A DNA stretch of 64,000 bases from Pseudomonas sp. B28(2017) (GTDB lineage: Bacteria > Pseudomonadota > Gammaproteobacteria > Pseudomonadales > Pseudomonadaceae): NCBI RefSeq assembly GCF_002113025.1, contig NZ_NEJH01000010.1, positions 62,001 to 126,000 on the forward strand. The letters run 5' to 3'. Position numbers and translations under genes: made by a program. The notes under the pieces were generated by a model. That model was not told the DNA's origin. It made no database searches and worked only from the letters and a program-made list of their open reading frames with translations. Shown in pieces: positions 7,541-16,687 of the stretch. Positions within the stretch are counted from its first letter, which is position 1. The number at the start of each line of letters is the position of its first letter.

Positions 7541-8548
7541 TTACTCTGCGACCACGCTCGGCGAACCGAGATTGGCCAGGCGCACGCTGTTCTGCACCTG
7601 CTGGACTTCACCCGGCGATCCGATCGGGCCCAGACGAACCCGATGCAGGGTCTGCTGATTGCGCACGATCGAGCTGATGAACACCGGAGCGCTCACCATC
7701 CCGCTGAGCTTGGATCTCAGGAGTTCTGCAGCGTCCGGGTTGGCGAACGCGCCCACCTGCAGATACTGGCCAGAGGCTGGCACAGAAGCGTTTTTTTTTG
7801 CATCAAGCTGCACCGGAACCACTGCGGCGGCGTGTTGCTGCGGCGGCGGTGTCCATTGCTCGACGGTGCCGGCCGAAGCCGTGATCACCGGGGCGCTATT
7901 CTGCGCGACTTGCGGCTCGTTGAGCATCAAAGGCGCCGGACGGCCTTTGGCCGCCCAATACGCCTGTGGATCGATGCCCTCGACCTTGACCCGCGCAGTG
8001 CCGATTTCGGCATAACCGAGCTTCTTGGCGGCGGCGTAGGACAGGTCGATGATTCGGTCCGAGTAAAACGGCCCACGGTCGTTGACTCGCAGGATAACGC
8101 TCTTGTTGTTGTCCAGATTGGTCACCCGGACATAACTTGGCAGTGGCAATGTCTTGTGCGCGGCACTCATGCCGTACAGGTCATACACCTCACCATTGGC
8201 GGTGTTCTGACCGTGGAACTTGGTGCCATACCAGGACGCCGTGCCCGAGGCCACGTAGGTCCTGGACTCTTGCAACGGGAAGTAAGTCTTGCCGAGTACA
8301 GTGTACGGATTTGCCTTGTACGGGCCGGTGTGCAGGGTCGGCGTGGCGTCCGGGATACGCGAAACATCGACATCCCACCATGGCGCGCCATCCTTGTGGG
8401 CGCGATTGATGTCCAACCCCGGCGTCGAGCGCACGGCGGTGGAGGACTTCTGGGCCGGCGCACGGCTGGTCGAACAACTGGCGACCAGCACTGTCAACGC
8501 GGCGAATGCCATCAGCTTCAGGGGTTTATTGATAGGCAATGCCCGCAT
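7541..8548 (-). CDS. rlpA: Septal ring lytic transglycosylase RlpA
   Basis: RlpA is an outer-membrane lipoprotein that in P. aeruginosa cleaves denuded glycan strands at the division site. The 335-residue precursor has lipobox LVASC with Cys25. The double-psi beta-barrel domain includes GTASWYGTKFHGQNTANGE and VRVNDRGPF-like VNDRGPFYSDRIIDLSYAAA. A C-terminal SPOR domain (QYLQVGAFANPDAAELLRSK) binds denuded glycan. Its start shares one base with the mltB stop (TAATG), so the two are coupled. A run of nine T residues on the plus strand lies inside the gene near base 7793, in a Lys-rich linker. Confidence 0.95.
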   Translation of the reverse strand: MRALPINKPLKLMAFAALTVLVASCSTSRAPAQKSSTAVRSTPGLDINRAHKDGAPWWDVDVSRIPDATPTLHTGPYKANPYTVLGKTYFPLQESRTYVASGTASWYGTKFHGQNTANGEVYDLYGMSAAHKTLPLPSYVRVTNLDNNKSVILRVNDRGPFYSDRIIDLSYAAAKKLGYAEIGTARVKVEGIDPQAYWAAKGRPAPLMLNEPQVAQNSAPVITASAGTVEQWTPPPQQHAAAVVPVQLDAKKNASVPASGQYLQVGAFANPDAAELLRSKLSGMVSAPVFISSIVRNQQTLHRVRLGPIGSPGEVQQVQNSVRLANLGSPSVVAE

Positions 8549-9558
8549 TACTTGACGCCCCGTGCTTGGACCAGCTGTTCAGACAGTTGATGTACGGCCA
8601 TGGCGTACATCACGCTGCGGTTATAACGCGTGATCGCGTAAAAATTCTTCAGGCCCATCCAGTACTCGGAGCCATTGTCGCCTTCCAGGCGGAAAGCAGT
8701 AACCGGCATATCATCGCGCAGCGCATCATGACTTGACCACCCCAGGACTCGCAACTCCCCGACGGTTTTCGCCGGTTCGATTCCAGTGGTCAAACCCTCG
8801 TCGACCTGATCGCCACGGACATCGGCGCGGCTGACTACCGGTTCGCCGGCGACCCAGCCATGACGCTTGAAGTAACTGGCGACACTGCCAATGGCATCGT
8901 CCGGGTTGGTCCAGATGTTGATATGACCATCACCATCGAAATCCACCGCATAGGCGCGGAAACTGCTCGGCATGAATTGTGGCAATCCCATTGCGCCGGC
9001 GTAGGAGCCTTTGAGCGTCAACGGATCGACTTGCTCTTCGCGGGCCAGCAGCAAGAACTCACGCAATTCCTTGCGGAAAAACTCGGCACGGGGAGGATAG
9101 TCGAAACTTAGGGTCGACAAGGCATCGATCACCCGGAAATTTCCGGTATTACGGCCGAAAAAGGTTTCAACGCCGATGATCGAGACAATCACCTGGGCCG
9201 GCACGCCGTATTCCTGCTCGGCACGGGCCAGCACCGCTTCGTGCTGACGCCAGAAGTCCACACCCCGGGCTATGCGCGCATCGGTGATGAACATCGGGCG
9301 ATATTCGCTCCACTGCTTGACCCGTTCGGCGGGTTTCGAGATGGCGTCCAGAATCGACTGCTTGCGCTCGGCTTCGCGGAACACACCCATCAATTGTTCA
9401 CCGGCGAAACCGTAGTCGCGGGTCATTTCACCGACGAATTCGGCCACCTGGGGTGAGCCTTCGTAGTCGCCGGCCAACGCTTCCTGCACGGTGCCAAGGA
9501 TGCTTACCAGGCCGACCCATGGCGCATATCGAGTCGCCCAGCCACGCATTACTTGCAT
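8548..9558 (-). CDS. mltB: Lytic murein transglycosylase B (soluble MltB/SltB1 type)
   Basis: It cleaves peptidoglycan glycan strands in the periplasm. Catalytic Glu131 lies in SIIGVETFFGRNTGNF, and the family motif SYAGAMGLPQFMPSSFR follows. I place the start at MQVMRGWATRYAP because AAGGTGA lies 8 bases upstream; a longer frame would begin inside rodA. The N-terminus is a cleavable signal (…VQEALA|GDYEG) with no lipobox, matching soluble SltB1 of P. aeruginosa rather than lipoprotein MltB of E. coli. It lies between rodA and rlpA, a conserved wall-gene order. Confidence 0.92.
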   Translation of the reverse strand: MQVMRGWATRYAPWVGLVSILGTVQEALAGDYEGSPQVAEFVGEMTRDYGFAGEQLMGVFREAERKQSILDAISKPAERVKQWSEYRPMFITDARIARGVDFWRQHEAVLARAEQEYGVPAQVIVSIIGVETFFGRNTGNFRVIDALSTLSFDYPPRAEFFRKELREFLLLAREEQVDPLTLKGSYAGAMGLPQFMPSSFRAYAVDFDGDGHINIWTNPDDAIGSVASYFKRHGWVAGEPVVSRADVRGDQVDEGLTTGIEPAKTVGELRVLGWSSHDALRDDMPVTAFRLEGDNGSEYWMGLKNFYAITRYNRSVMYAMAVHQLSEQLVQARGVK

Positions 9559-9575
9559 TGAAAATTTCACCTTAT

Positions 9576-10718
9576 TCAAACCTGCGCGATCCACTTGCGA
9601 TGGGTATGGATCGACATCAAAACCCCAAACGCTGACAGCAGCGTCACCAGCGAAGTTCCTCCGTAGCTAATGAATGGCAACGGCACCCCCACCACCGGCA
9701 ACAGGCCACTGACCATACCGATGTTGACGAAAACATAAACAAAAAACGTCATGGTCAGGCTGCCCGCGAGCAACTTGCCGAACAATGTCTGCGCCTGGGC
9801 GGTAATCACCAGGCCGCGGCCGATCAACAGCAGGTAGATCAGCAACAGCGCGCAGATTCCCACCAGACCGAACTCTTCACCCATGACCGCAATGATAAAG
9901 TCGGTATGGCTTTCCGGCAGGAAATCCAGGTGCGACTGGGTGCCCAACAACCACCCCTTGCCGAATACGCCACCGGAGCCGATGGCCGCCTTGGACTGGA
10001 TGATGTTCCAGCCCGTGCCGAGCGGATCGCTCTCCGGGTCGAGGAACGTCAGGATTCGCTGCTTCTGGTAGTCGTGCATGATGAAGAACCACATGGCGAT
10101 GGCCACGGGCACGGCAGCGGCCAGCACGCTGAGGATCCAGCGCCAGCGCAAGCCACCCATGAACAGGACAAAAGCTCCGCCGGCCAGGATCAGCAGCGAA
10201 GTGCCAAGATCCGGTTGTCGCACGATCAGAATGAACGGAATGCCGATAAGCATCAGGCTGATACCGACGTGCTTGAGCTGTGGCGGCAAGGTGCGTTTGG
10301 ACAGGTACCAGGCAATGGTTGCCGGCATCAGAATCTTCATGAACTCCGATGGCTGGAAGCGGATGACACCGGGGATGTTGATCCAGCGCGTGGCACCCAT
10401 CGCGTTGTGGCCCATGACGTCCACTACCACCAGCAACAACACACCGATCACATAGCCGACCGGTACCCAACGTGCCATGAAACGCGGTTCGAACTGGGCG
10501 ATGACGATCATCGACACCAGGCCGATGCCGAACGAAGTGGCTTGTTTGGCCAGCAGATCCCAGCTTTTTCCACTGGCCGAATACAGGACGAACAGGCTGC
10601 CGGCGGCAAGCGTCAGCAGCAGGATCAGCAACACGCCGTCGATGTGCATTCGTTGCAACAGCGTTGCACGGCGACGCATCACATCCTCGCTGGAGAGCAT
10701 GCGATCAAAATTATTCAT
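9576..10718 (-). CDS. rodA: Peptidoglycan glycosyltransferase RodA (SEDS)
   Basis: RodA polymerises glycan strands for cell elongation, working with PBP2. About ten membrane segments are evident. SEDS signatures are present: GTGWNIIQSKAAIGSGG, FLPESHTDFIIAVMGEEFG and PFISYGGTSLVTLL. The start at MNNFDRML is preferred because the ATGAATAA there overlaps the mrdA stop by eight bases. The resulting 380 residues match the family. It is the second gene of the mrdA-rodA pair, followed by mltB and rlpA. Confidence 0.95.
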   Translation of the reverse strand: MNNFDRMLSSEDVMRRRATLLQRMHIDGVLLILLLTLAAGSLFVLYSASGKSWDLLAKQATSFGIGLVSMIVIAQFEPRFMARWVPVGYVIGVLLLVVVDVMGHNAMGATRWINIPGVIRFQPSEFMKILMPATIAWYLSKRTLPPQLKHVGISLMLIGIPFILIVRQPDLGTSLLILAGGAFVLFMGGLRWRWILSVLAAAVPVAIAMWFFIMHDYQKQRILTFLDPESDPLGTGWNIIQSKAAIGSGGVFGKGWLLGTQSHLDFLPESHTDFIIAVMGEEFGLVGICALLLIYLLLIGRGLVITAQAQTLFGKLLAGSLTMTFFVYVFVNIGMVSGLLPVVGVPLPFISYGGTSLVTLLSAFGVLMSIHTHRKWIAQV

Positions 10719-12606
10719 CACGGGCTGTTGCCTCTGCACTGATAGGGCTGGCGTATTCGGGCTTCAACCGACCGTCCTGGTCCAGGAGCCAGGCGTCCAT
10801 GACCTGACGCACAACCGGTGCGGCCACGCCGGAGCCCGACTCACCGTTCTCGACCATCACCGAAACCACGATTTTCGGATCGTCGGCCGGTGCGAAACCA
10901 ACGAACAAGGCGTGATCGCGATGGCGCTCCTGCACCTTGGAGCGGTCGTACTTCTCGCCCTGCTTGATCGCGACCACCTGAGCCGTACCACTCTTGCCGG
11001 CAATCCGGTACTGCGCGCCGATCGAGGCCTTGCGCGCCGTACCGCGGGCGCCATGCATCACCTGTTGCATTCCATGGTTCACCCGGGTCCAGTCCGCCGG
11101 ATCGCGCAGGATGATGTCAGGCATCGGGTTCGGATCCACCGGCTTCTCGCCTTCGATGGTCTTGGCCAGGTGTGGACGGTTCCAGACACCCTTGTTGGCC
11201 ACCAATGCGGTGGCCTGGGCCAGTTGCAACGGCGTCGACTGCATGTAGCCCTGACCGATACCGAGAATCAGTGTCTCCCCCGGGAACCACGCCTGACGAC
11301 GCGTCGCACGCTTCCATTCCCGGGTCGGCATCAACCCCGGCGACTCTTCGAACATGTCCAGAGAGACTTTCTGGCCGATACCGAACTTGCTCAGGTACGC
11401 CGACAGCCGGTCGATTCCCAGCTTGTGGGCCAGGTCATAGAAGTAGGTGTCGTTGGAACGCATGATCGCCGTATCGAGGTCGACAAAGCCATCGCCGGTA
11501 CGGTTCCAGTTACGGTACTTGTGATCGTAGTTGGGCAGCATGTAGTAACCCGGGTCGAACACCCGGGACGAGGCCGTCACCACGCCCGCATCCAGTCCGG
11601 CAATCGCCACGGCCGGCTTGATCGTCGAGCCCGGTGGGTAAAGGCCACGCAACACGCGGTTGAACAGCGGCCGGTCGATGGAATCGCGCAGCTCGGAATA
11701 GGCCTTGGAGCTGATGCCGGTGACGAACAGGTTCGGGTCGAAACTCGGCTGGCTGACCATCGCCAGCACTTCGCCGGTTTTCGGGTCCAGGGCCACCACC
11801 GCACCACGACGACCACCGAGTGCGGCTTCAGCGGCTTCCTGCAATTTGATGTCCAGGCTCAGGACAATGTCCTTGCCGGAAATCGGTTCGGTACGCTTGA
11901 GTACCCGCAGTACACGGCCGCGAGCGTTGGTCTCGACTTCCTCGTAACCCACCTGACCGTGCAATTGCGGCTCGTAGAAACGCTCGATGCCAGTTTTGCC
12001 AATTTGATGGGTGCCGCTGTAACTCACCGGATCGAGGGTCTTCAGTTCTTTCTCGTTGATCCGCCCCATGTAGCCCACCGAGTGCGCAAAGTGCGCGCCC
12101 TGGGGATAGTGACGAACCAATTGCGCAACCACTTCCACCCCGGGCAAGCGGAACTGGTTCACGGCGATCCGGGCGATCTGCTCTTCGGTCAGCTCGAACA
12201 GGATCGGCACCGGCTCGAACGGCCGGCGCCCCTGACGCATGCGTTTCTCGAAAATCACCCGGTCCTCGGGCGTCAGTTCCAGCACTTCGACGATCACGTC
12301 GAGCACCTGCTGCCAGTCGCCGGAACGCTCGCGGGTCATGCTCAGGCTGAAGCTGGGCCGGTTATCGGCAATCACCACGCCGTTGCGGTCGAAAATCAAG
12401 CCACGGGTCGGCGGAATCGGCTGCACATGGACGCGGTTGTTTTCCGACAGGGTCGAGTGGTACTCGTACTGAATCACCTGCAGGAAATACAGACGCGCGA
12501 TCAGCACGCCTATCAGTGCCACCACTGCAATAGCCCCGAACACGACGCGGCCACGCACCAGACGGGCGTCTTTTTCGTGGTCCTTGATACGGATCGGCTG
12601 GGACAT
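10711..12606 (-). CDS. mrdA: Penicillin-binding protein 2 (elongasome transpeptidase)
   Basis: PBP2 crosslinks new side-wall peptidoglycan and is the partner of RodA. One N-terminal transmembrane helix (FGAIAVVALIGVLIARLYFL) is followed by the dimerisation/pedestal domain starting at NRVHVQPIPPTRGLIFDRNG. The transpeptidase domain carries STIK in YPPGSTIKPAVAIAGL, SND in MRSNDTYFYDLA, and KSGT in GKSGTAQVV. The start at MSQPIRIKDHEKD gives 631 residues and leaves a 10-base gap to rlmH; longer frames would overlap rlmH. The gene overlaps rodA by eight bases. Confidence 0.96.
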   Translation of the reverse strand: MSQPIRIKDHEKDARLVRGRVVFGAIAVVALIGVLIARLYFLQVIQYEYHSTLSENNRVHVQPIPPTRGLIFDRNGVVIADNRPSFSLSMTRERSGDWQQVLDVIVEVLELTPEDRVIFEKRMRQGRRPFEPVPILFELTEEQIARIAVNQFRLPGVEVVAQLVRHYPQGAHFAHSVGYMGRINEKELKTLDPVSYSGTHQIGKTGIERFYEPQLHGQVGYEEVETNARGRVLRVLKRTEPISGKDIVLSLDIKLQEAAEAALGGRRGAVVALDPKTGEVLAMVSQPSFDPNLFVTGISSKAYSELRDSIDRPLFNRVLRGLYPPGSTIKPAVAIAGLDAGVVTASSRVFDPGYYMLPNYDHKYRNWNRTGDGFVDLDTAIMRSNDTYFYDLAHKLGIDRLSAYLSKFGIGQKVSLDMFEESPGLMPTREWKRATRRQAWFPGETLILGIGQGYMQSTPLQLAQATALVANKGVWNRPHLAKTIEGEKPVDPNPMPDIILRDPADWTRVNHGMQQVMHGARGTARKASIGAQYRIAGKSGTAQVVAIKQGEKYDRSKVQERHRDHALFVGFAPADDPKIVVSVMVENGESGSGVAAPVVRQVMDAWLLDQDGRLKPEYASPISAEATARDE

Positions 12607-12616
12607 GAGGGCAGAA

Positions 12617-13084
12617 TTACTTGTGGTAAGGGTGACCGGACAGCACGGTCCAGGCACGGTACAACTGCTCGCCGATCAGAATCCGCACCAGCGGATGCGG
12701 CAGGGTCAGCGGCGACAACGACCAGCGCTGGTCAGCCCGGGCACAGACTTCCGGCGCCAGCCCTTCAGGGCCGCCGACCATGAAGTTGACGGTGCGCGAG
12801 TCCAGCCGCCAGCGATCGAGCTCGACCGCCAGTTGCTCGGTACTCCAGGGCTTGCCATGGACTTCGAGTGTGACAATCCGCTCGTTCGGCCCGACCTTGG
12901 CCAGCATGGCTTCGCCTTCCTGGCGGATGAAACGGGCCACGTCGGCGTTCTTGCCACGGGTATTGAGCGGTATTTCCACCAGTTCCAGCGCCAGCTCGGA
13001 CGGAAGACGCTTGGCATATTCATGCCAGCCTTCTTCCACCCACTTGGGCATGCGTGAACCGACGGCGATCAGTCGCAGTCGCAC
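12617..13084 (-). CDS. rlmH: 23S rRNA pseudouridine-1915 N3-methyltransferase
   Basis: RlmH methylates pseudouridine 1915 in helix 69 of 23S rRNA on assembled 70S ribosomes. The 155-residue SPOUT protein starts MRLRLIAVGSRMPKWV, has the SAM-site motif FMVGGPEGLAPEV and ends RAWTVLSGHPYHK, where the C-terminal Tyr-His are typical of the family. It lies 9 bases after rsfS and 10 bases before mrdA, continuing the proA-to-dacA run. Linkage of rsfS and rlmH to mrdA-rodA is common in gamma-proteobacteria. Confidence 0.97.
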   Translation of the reverse strand: MRLRLIAVGSRMPKWVEEGWHEYAKRLPSELALELVEIPLNTRGKNADVARFIRQEGEAMLAKVGPNERIVTLEVHGKPWSTEQLAVELDRWRLDSRTVNFMVGGPEGLAPEVCARADQRWSLSPLTLPHPLVRILIGEQLYRAWTVLSGHPYHK

Positions 13085-13093
13085 AGCGGTCCC

Positions 13094-13588
13094 TTATTCC
13101 TGATCTTTGTTGAGCTTGTTGAAGTGCTCGTGACCAACTTCAGGGCTGTGGTGCTTGCCATCGGCCGCACGGCTCTGCTCGGCACCTTTCCACAGGCGCT
13201 CCAGGTCGTAGAACTGACGAGCGCTGGCAGTCATCATGTGAACGATCACGTCGTCCATGTCCAACAGCACCCAGTCGCTGTCGCCCTTGCCTTCTTCACC
13301 CAGCGGTTTGATACCCAAGGCTTTGACGGCCTCGCGGACCTTGTCCAGCATCGCGCCGATCTGACGGTTGGACGTACCGGTGGCGATGATCATGTAGTCA
13401 GTGATGCTCTGCTTGTCGCGAACATCAATCACCAGCACGTCCTGGGCCTTGACGTCTTCCAGGGCGGCTACGGCGATCTTGACCAGCTCGTCGCCTTTGG
13501 GTGGCTCGGCAGCAAGGACCTTCTCAGGCAGCGGGGCACTCTTGAACGTGCCTTTGCGCTTAACTTTGTTTACGTCGTTGTTCGTCAT
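13094..13588 (-). CDS. rsfS: Ribosome silencing factor RsfS
   Basis: RsfS binds L14 on the 50S subunit and blocks joining with 30S under nutrient limitation. The core (about residues 32-145) has the family pattern KAQDVLVIDVRDKQSITDYM, IIATGTSNRQIGAMLDKV and SDWVLLDMDDVIVHMM. A charged 30-residue N-terminal extension and a 20-residue C-terminal tail flank it; both vary in pseudomonads. It is 73 bases downstream of nadD and 9 bases before rlmH. Confidence 0.95.
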   Translation of the reverse strand: MTNNDVNKVKRKGTFKSAPLPEKVLAAEPPKGDELVKIAVAALEDVKAQDVLVIDVRDKQSITDYMIIATGTSNRQIGAMLDKVREAVKALGIKPLGEEGKGDSDWVLLDMDDVIVHMMTASARQFYDLERLWKGAEQSRAADGKHHSPEVGHEHFNKLNKDQE

Positions 13589-13661
13589 ATAAAACTCGTT
13601 TTGCTCGTATGTTCGGGCGCTTCAATACACGTTGTTGCCACGTGCCTTGAGGCACTCCTAT

Positions 13662-14351
13662 TCAGTTCGACGCACGGTAGAGTCCGTGCGCATCGATGTA
13701 GGCCAGGACCGCGTCGGGCACCAGGAAACGTACCGACTTACCGCTGGCCAGCAGTTGACGGATCTGGGTGGCGGATACCGCGAGCGGTGTCTGCCAGACG
13801 AATGCAATCTGTCCGCTCGGCCCTTTGAGGGCCAGCGGGTCGCTCACCGAGCGCGCTGCCAGCAGGTTGCGCAAGGCATCCGGCGGTTCGCTGTCGGCAT
13901 CCGGGCGTTGCAACACCAGGATATGGCAATGCTGGAGCAACTCTTCCCAGCGGTGCCAAGTGGGCAGGCCGCAAAAAGCGTCCCAGCCCAAAAGCAGAAA
14001 AACCTGGTCTGATACGGCCAGTTCGGCACGCATCAGTTCCAGGGTATCAATGGTGTAGGACGGTTTGTTCCGCTGCAATTCGCGGGCATCCACCACCAAC
14101 GGCGCCACACCGGCCACCGCGCACTCGACCATCGCCAGACGGTCTTTCGCCGACACCTGCGGCGTATCCCGATGGGGAGGCCTGGCACTGGGTGTCAGAC
14201 GCAGCTCATCGAGCGCCAGGGTTTCGGCGACTTCCAGCGCACCGCGCAAATGGCCGATGTGCACCGGGTCGAACGTTCCGCCCAGCACACCAATACGGCG
14301 AGGGGCAGGCTCGCTGACGGTGACCGGGGCTGACGGGTCGAAGTCGCCCAA
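13662..14351 (-). CDS. nadD: Nicotinate-nucleotide adenylyltransferase
   Basis: NadD adenylates nicotinate mononucleotide in NAD synthesis. The nucleotidyltransferase motif GGTFDPVHIGHL (HxGH) is near the N-terminus, and SATQIR near the C-terminus completes the active site. GWDAFCGLPTWHRWEEL is also characteristic. No ATG or GTG lies between the proA stop and GVLGGTFDP in this frame, so the only plausible start is the TTG one base after the proA stop. That gives an 18-residue leader before the fold. Coupling to proA would compensate for the weak start. Confidence 0.93.
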   Translation of the reverse strand: MGDFDPSAPVTVSEPAPRRIGVLGGTFDPVHIGHLRGALEVAETLALDELRLTPSARPPHRDTPQVSAKDRLAMVECAVAGVAPLVVDARELQRNKPSYTIDTLELMRAELAVSDQVFLLLGWDAFCGLPTWHRWEELLQHCHILVLQRPDADSEPPDALRNLLAARSVSDPLALKGPSGQIAFVWQTPLAVSATQIRQLLASGKSVRFLVPDAVLAYIDAHGLYRASN

Positions 14352-14352
14352 G

Positions 14353-15624
14353 TCAGACCGGCTCCTGTCCGCGCAACTGCCCGTCGCCGACCACGATGTA
14401 CTTCTCGCAGGTCAGTCCTTCGAGACCCACCGGGCCGCGGGCGTGCAGCTTATCAGTAGAAATGCCGATCTCGGCACCCAATCCGTATTCGAAGCCATCG
14501 GCGAAGCATGTCGGGGTATTGATCATCACCGACGAGGAGTCGACTTCAGCCACGAAACGCCGGGTGTCGCCCTGGTGTTCGCTGACAATCGAATCGGTGT
14601 GATGGGAACCGTAATGGTTGATGTGCTCGATGGCCTGGCCCAGTCCATCGACCACACGGATCGACAGAATCGCTGCCAGGTATTCGGTACTCCAGTCTTC
14701 TTCAGTAGCGACCACGGCATCGATGATTGCCCGGGTACGCTCGCAACCGCGCAGCTCGACGCCTTTTTCGCGGAACTGTGCCGCCATCGCCGGCAGGAAC
14801 TCCCTGGCGACGCTTTGATCGACCAGCAGCGTTTCCATGGCACCGCAAATGCCATAACGGTAAGTCTTGGCATTGAACGCGATGCGCTGGGCCTTGGCCA
14901 GGTCGGCGTGTTCACTCACGTAAACGTGGCAGATGCCGTCCAGGTGCTTGATCACCGGTACGCGGGCATCACGGCTGACGCGTTCGATCAGGCCACGGCC
15001 GCCGCGCGGCACGATGACATCGACGTATTCAGGCATGGTGATCAGCGCGCCGACGGCAGCGCGATCCGTGGTTTCGACCACTTGCACCACCGCGGCCGGC
15101 AGATCGGCCTCGGCCAAGCCACGCTGAATGCAGGCGGCGATGGCTCGATTGGAATGAATGGCCTCGGAACCGCCACGCAGGATGGTCGCGTTGCCGGACT
15201 TCAGGCACAGACTGGCCGCATCGATGGTCACGTTCGGCCGAGACTCGTAGATGATTCCGATCACGCCCAGTGGCACGCGCATCTTGCCGACCTGAATACC
15301 GGACGGGCGGAAACTCATGTCACGGATCGCGCCGACCGGGTCCGGCAGGGCTGCCACCTGACGCAGGCCGACGATCATGCCGTCGATACGCGCCGGGGTC
15401 AAAGCCAGGCGCTCAAGCAGGGCTGGCTCCAGACCATTGGCGCGACCGGCGGCCAAATCCAGCTCATTGGCCGCCGTCAGCTCGGCGCGGGCAGCGTCCA
15501 GCGCATTGGCGGCGGCCTGCAGGGCGCGGTTTTTCTGCGCGGTGCTGGCACGGCCGATCACGCGGGAAGCTACGCGGGCGGCGCGCCCCAGGCGGGTCAT
15601 GTAGTCAAGAACGGACTCAGTCAT
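14353..15624 (-). CDS. proA: Gamma-glutamyl phosphate reductase
   Basis: ProA reduces gamma-glutamyl phosphate to the semialdehyde in proline synthesis. The 423-residue aldehyde-dehydrogenase-fold protein has GVIGIIYESRPNVTIDAA, LKSGNATILRGGSEAIHSN and the catalytic-Cys segment YRYGICGAMETLLVDQ. It also has the ADGFEYGLGAEIGIST segment near the C-terminus. The start ATG follows a TATAAT-type -10 element by about 50 bases, so proA is probably the first gene of the long minus-strand transcript into nadD-rsfS-rlmH-mrdA-rodA. Confidence 0.97.
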   Translation of the reverse strand: MTESVLDYMTRLGRAARVASRVIGRASTAQKNRALQAAANALDAARAELTAANELDLAAGRANGLEPALLERLALTPARIDGMIVGLRQVAALPDPVGAIRDMSFRPSGIQVGKMRVPLGVIGIIYESRPNVTIDAASLCLKSGNATILRGGSEAIHSNRAIAACIQRGLAEADLPAAVVQVVETTDRAAVGALITMPEYVDVIVPRGGRGLIERVSRDARVPVIKHLDGICHVYVSEHADLAKAQRIAFNAKTYRYGICGAMETLLVDQSVAREFLPAMAAQFREKGVELRGCERTRAIIDAVVATEEDWSTEYLAAILSIRVVDGLGQAIEHINHYGSHHTDSIVSEHQGDTRRFVAEVDSSSVMINTPTCFADGFEYGLGAEIGISTDKLHARGPVGLEGLTCEKYIVVGDGQLRGQEPV

Positions 15625-15672
15625 GGTCTGGCGTGGTCTTTGATTAGGTCTTGGTAAAGAGTAAAGCGGCAG

Positions 15673-15678
15673 ATTATA
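15673..15678 (-). promoter_or_regulatory. -10 element of the proA promoter
   Basis: On the minus strand the hexamer is a perfect TATAAT, 49 bases upstream of the proA ATG. A hexamer 17 bases further upstream (TGTTAG) matches the -35 consensus poorly, so the call rests on the -10 and on its position in the divergent proA/mpg gap. Confidence 0.55.
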
Positions 15679-15813
15679 GCTGTCGCGTCCCGGGACTAAC
15701 AGCGGTGACGGGCGGATGGTCGAAATGAAGGGGCATTTGCCGATGTTCAGCCGGGATTAAGCTGCAAATTGTTATCATCACGACTCATTCAGCCCTGACA
15801 AACGCCGGTCATC

Positions 15814-16512
15814 ATGTCCAATCTGACTGTTCGAGCGTCCGCCATGAGCCTGCCCGCAGGCCTTCCGGACGCGTTTTTCGACCGTGACGCCCAGATTCTG
15901 GCCCGGGATTTACTGGGTAAAGTCATTCGCCATCGAGTTGGCGACCTGTGGCTCAGTGCCCGAATTATCGAGACCGAAGCCTATTACTGCGCGGAAAAAG
16001 GCAGCCACGCGTCCCTCGGCTACACAGAAAAGCGTAAGGCTTTGTTTCTGGATGGCGGCCACATCTATATGTATTACGCCCGGGGCGGTGACTCCCTGAA
16101 CTTCAGCGCCCAGGGCCCGGGAAACGCGGTACTGATCAAATCCGCCTACCCGTGGGTCGATCAATTGAGCGGGCCGGCCAGCCTGGCGCAGATGCTGTTG
16201 AACAATCCCGACGCCCAGGGCCACCCTCGCCCGTCACAAAAACTCTGTGCCGGGCAAACGCTGCTGTGCAAGGCGCTGGGCCTGAAAGTGCCGGTATGGG
16301 ACGCGAAACGCTTCGATCATGAAGTGTTGCTGGTGGAACATGTCGGGCAGACGCCCGCCCACATCATCCAGACTACACGCCTGGGCATCCCCCACGGGCG
16401 CGACGAGCACCTGATGTACCGCTTCGTCGATGCGGCTTACGCGCCGTACTGCACGCGGAACCCGCTGCGACGGGGACAGGTTGAAGGTCGCGATTATTTT
16501 GTGCTGACCTGA
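15814..16512 (+). CDS. 3-methyladenine DNA glycosylase (AAG/MPG family)
   Basis: The protein excises alkylated purines in base-excision repair. The 232-residue product has the MPG fold markers LARDLLGKVI, the catalytic-Glu segment ARIIETEAYYCAEKGSHAS, GGHIYMYYARGGDSLNFS and the late GIPHGRDEHLMYRFVD. It starts at MSNLTVRASAMSLP; an internal ATG at codon 11 is an alternative, since neither has a strong Shine-Dalgarno. It is transcribed away from proA. Family members are scattered in bacteria, and this is the vertebrate AAG-like type rather than TagA or AlkA. Confidence 0.92.
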   Translation: MSNLTVRASAMSLPAGLPDAFFDRDAQILARDLLGKVIRHRVGDLWLSARIIETEAYYCAEKGSHASLGYTEKRKALFLDGGHIYMYYARGGDSLNFSAQGPGNAVLIKSAYPWVDQLSGPASLAQMLLNNPDAQGHPRPSQKLCAGQTLLCKALGLKVPVWDAKRFDHEVLLVEHVGQTPAHIIQTTRLGIPHGRDEHLMYRFVDAAYAPYCTRNPLRRGQVEGRDYFVLT

Positions 16513-16528
16513 AATGGATTGATCCATT

Positions 16529-16617
16529 GTGGGAGCGAGCCTGCTCGCGAAGGCGGAGTGTCAGGCGATATCAATATCGACCGAAAGGGCCTCTTCGCGG
16601 GCAAGCCCACTCCCACA
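16529..16617. repeat. REP doublet
   Basis: GTGGGAGCGAGCCTGCTCGCGAAGGC lies near an inverted, diverged copy ending GCCCACTCCCAC, about 38 bases apart. It fills the gap between mpg and the DedA-PAP2 gene. Confidence 0.85.
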
Positions 16618-16687
16618 GGGCTTTGTGGTGTTTTGAAGAATTGTTTTGTCCCCAGGGACCAATTGAACATTCAATGGAGTGGTTTTT

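Noticed and set aside
7787..7806. Run of nine T residues inside rlpA considered as a terminator or slippage site
   Set aside because: There is no stem beside it, it encodes Lys in a linker on the coding strand, and the frame is intact on both sides.
10477..12783. Open frame of 768 codons antisense to rodA and mrdA
   Set aside because: The opposite strand holds two fully recognisable genes; this translation has no motif and biased composition.
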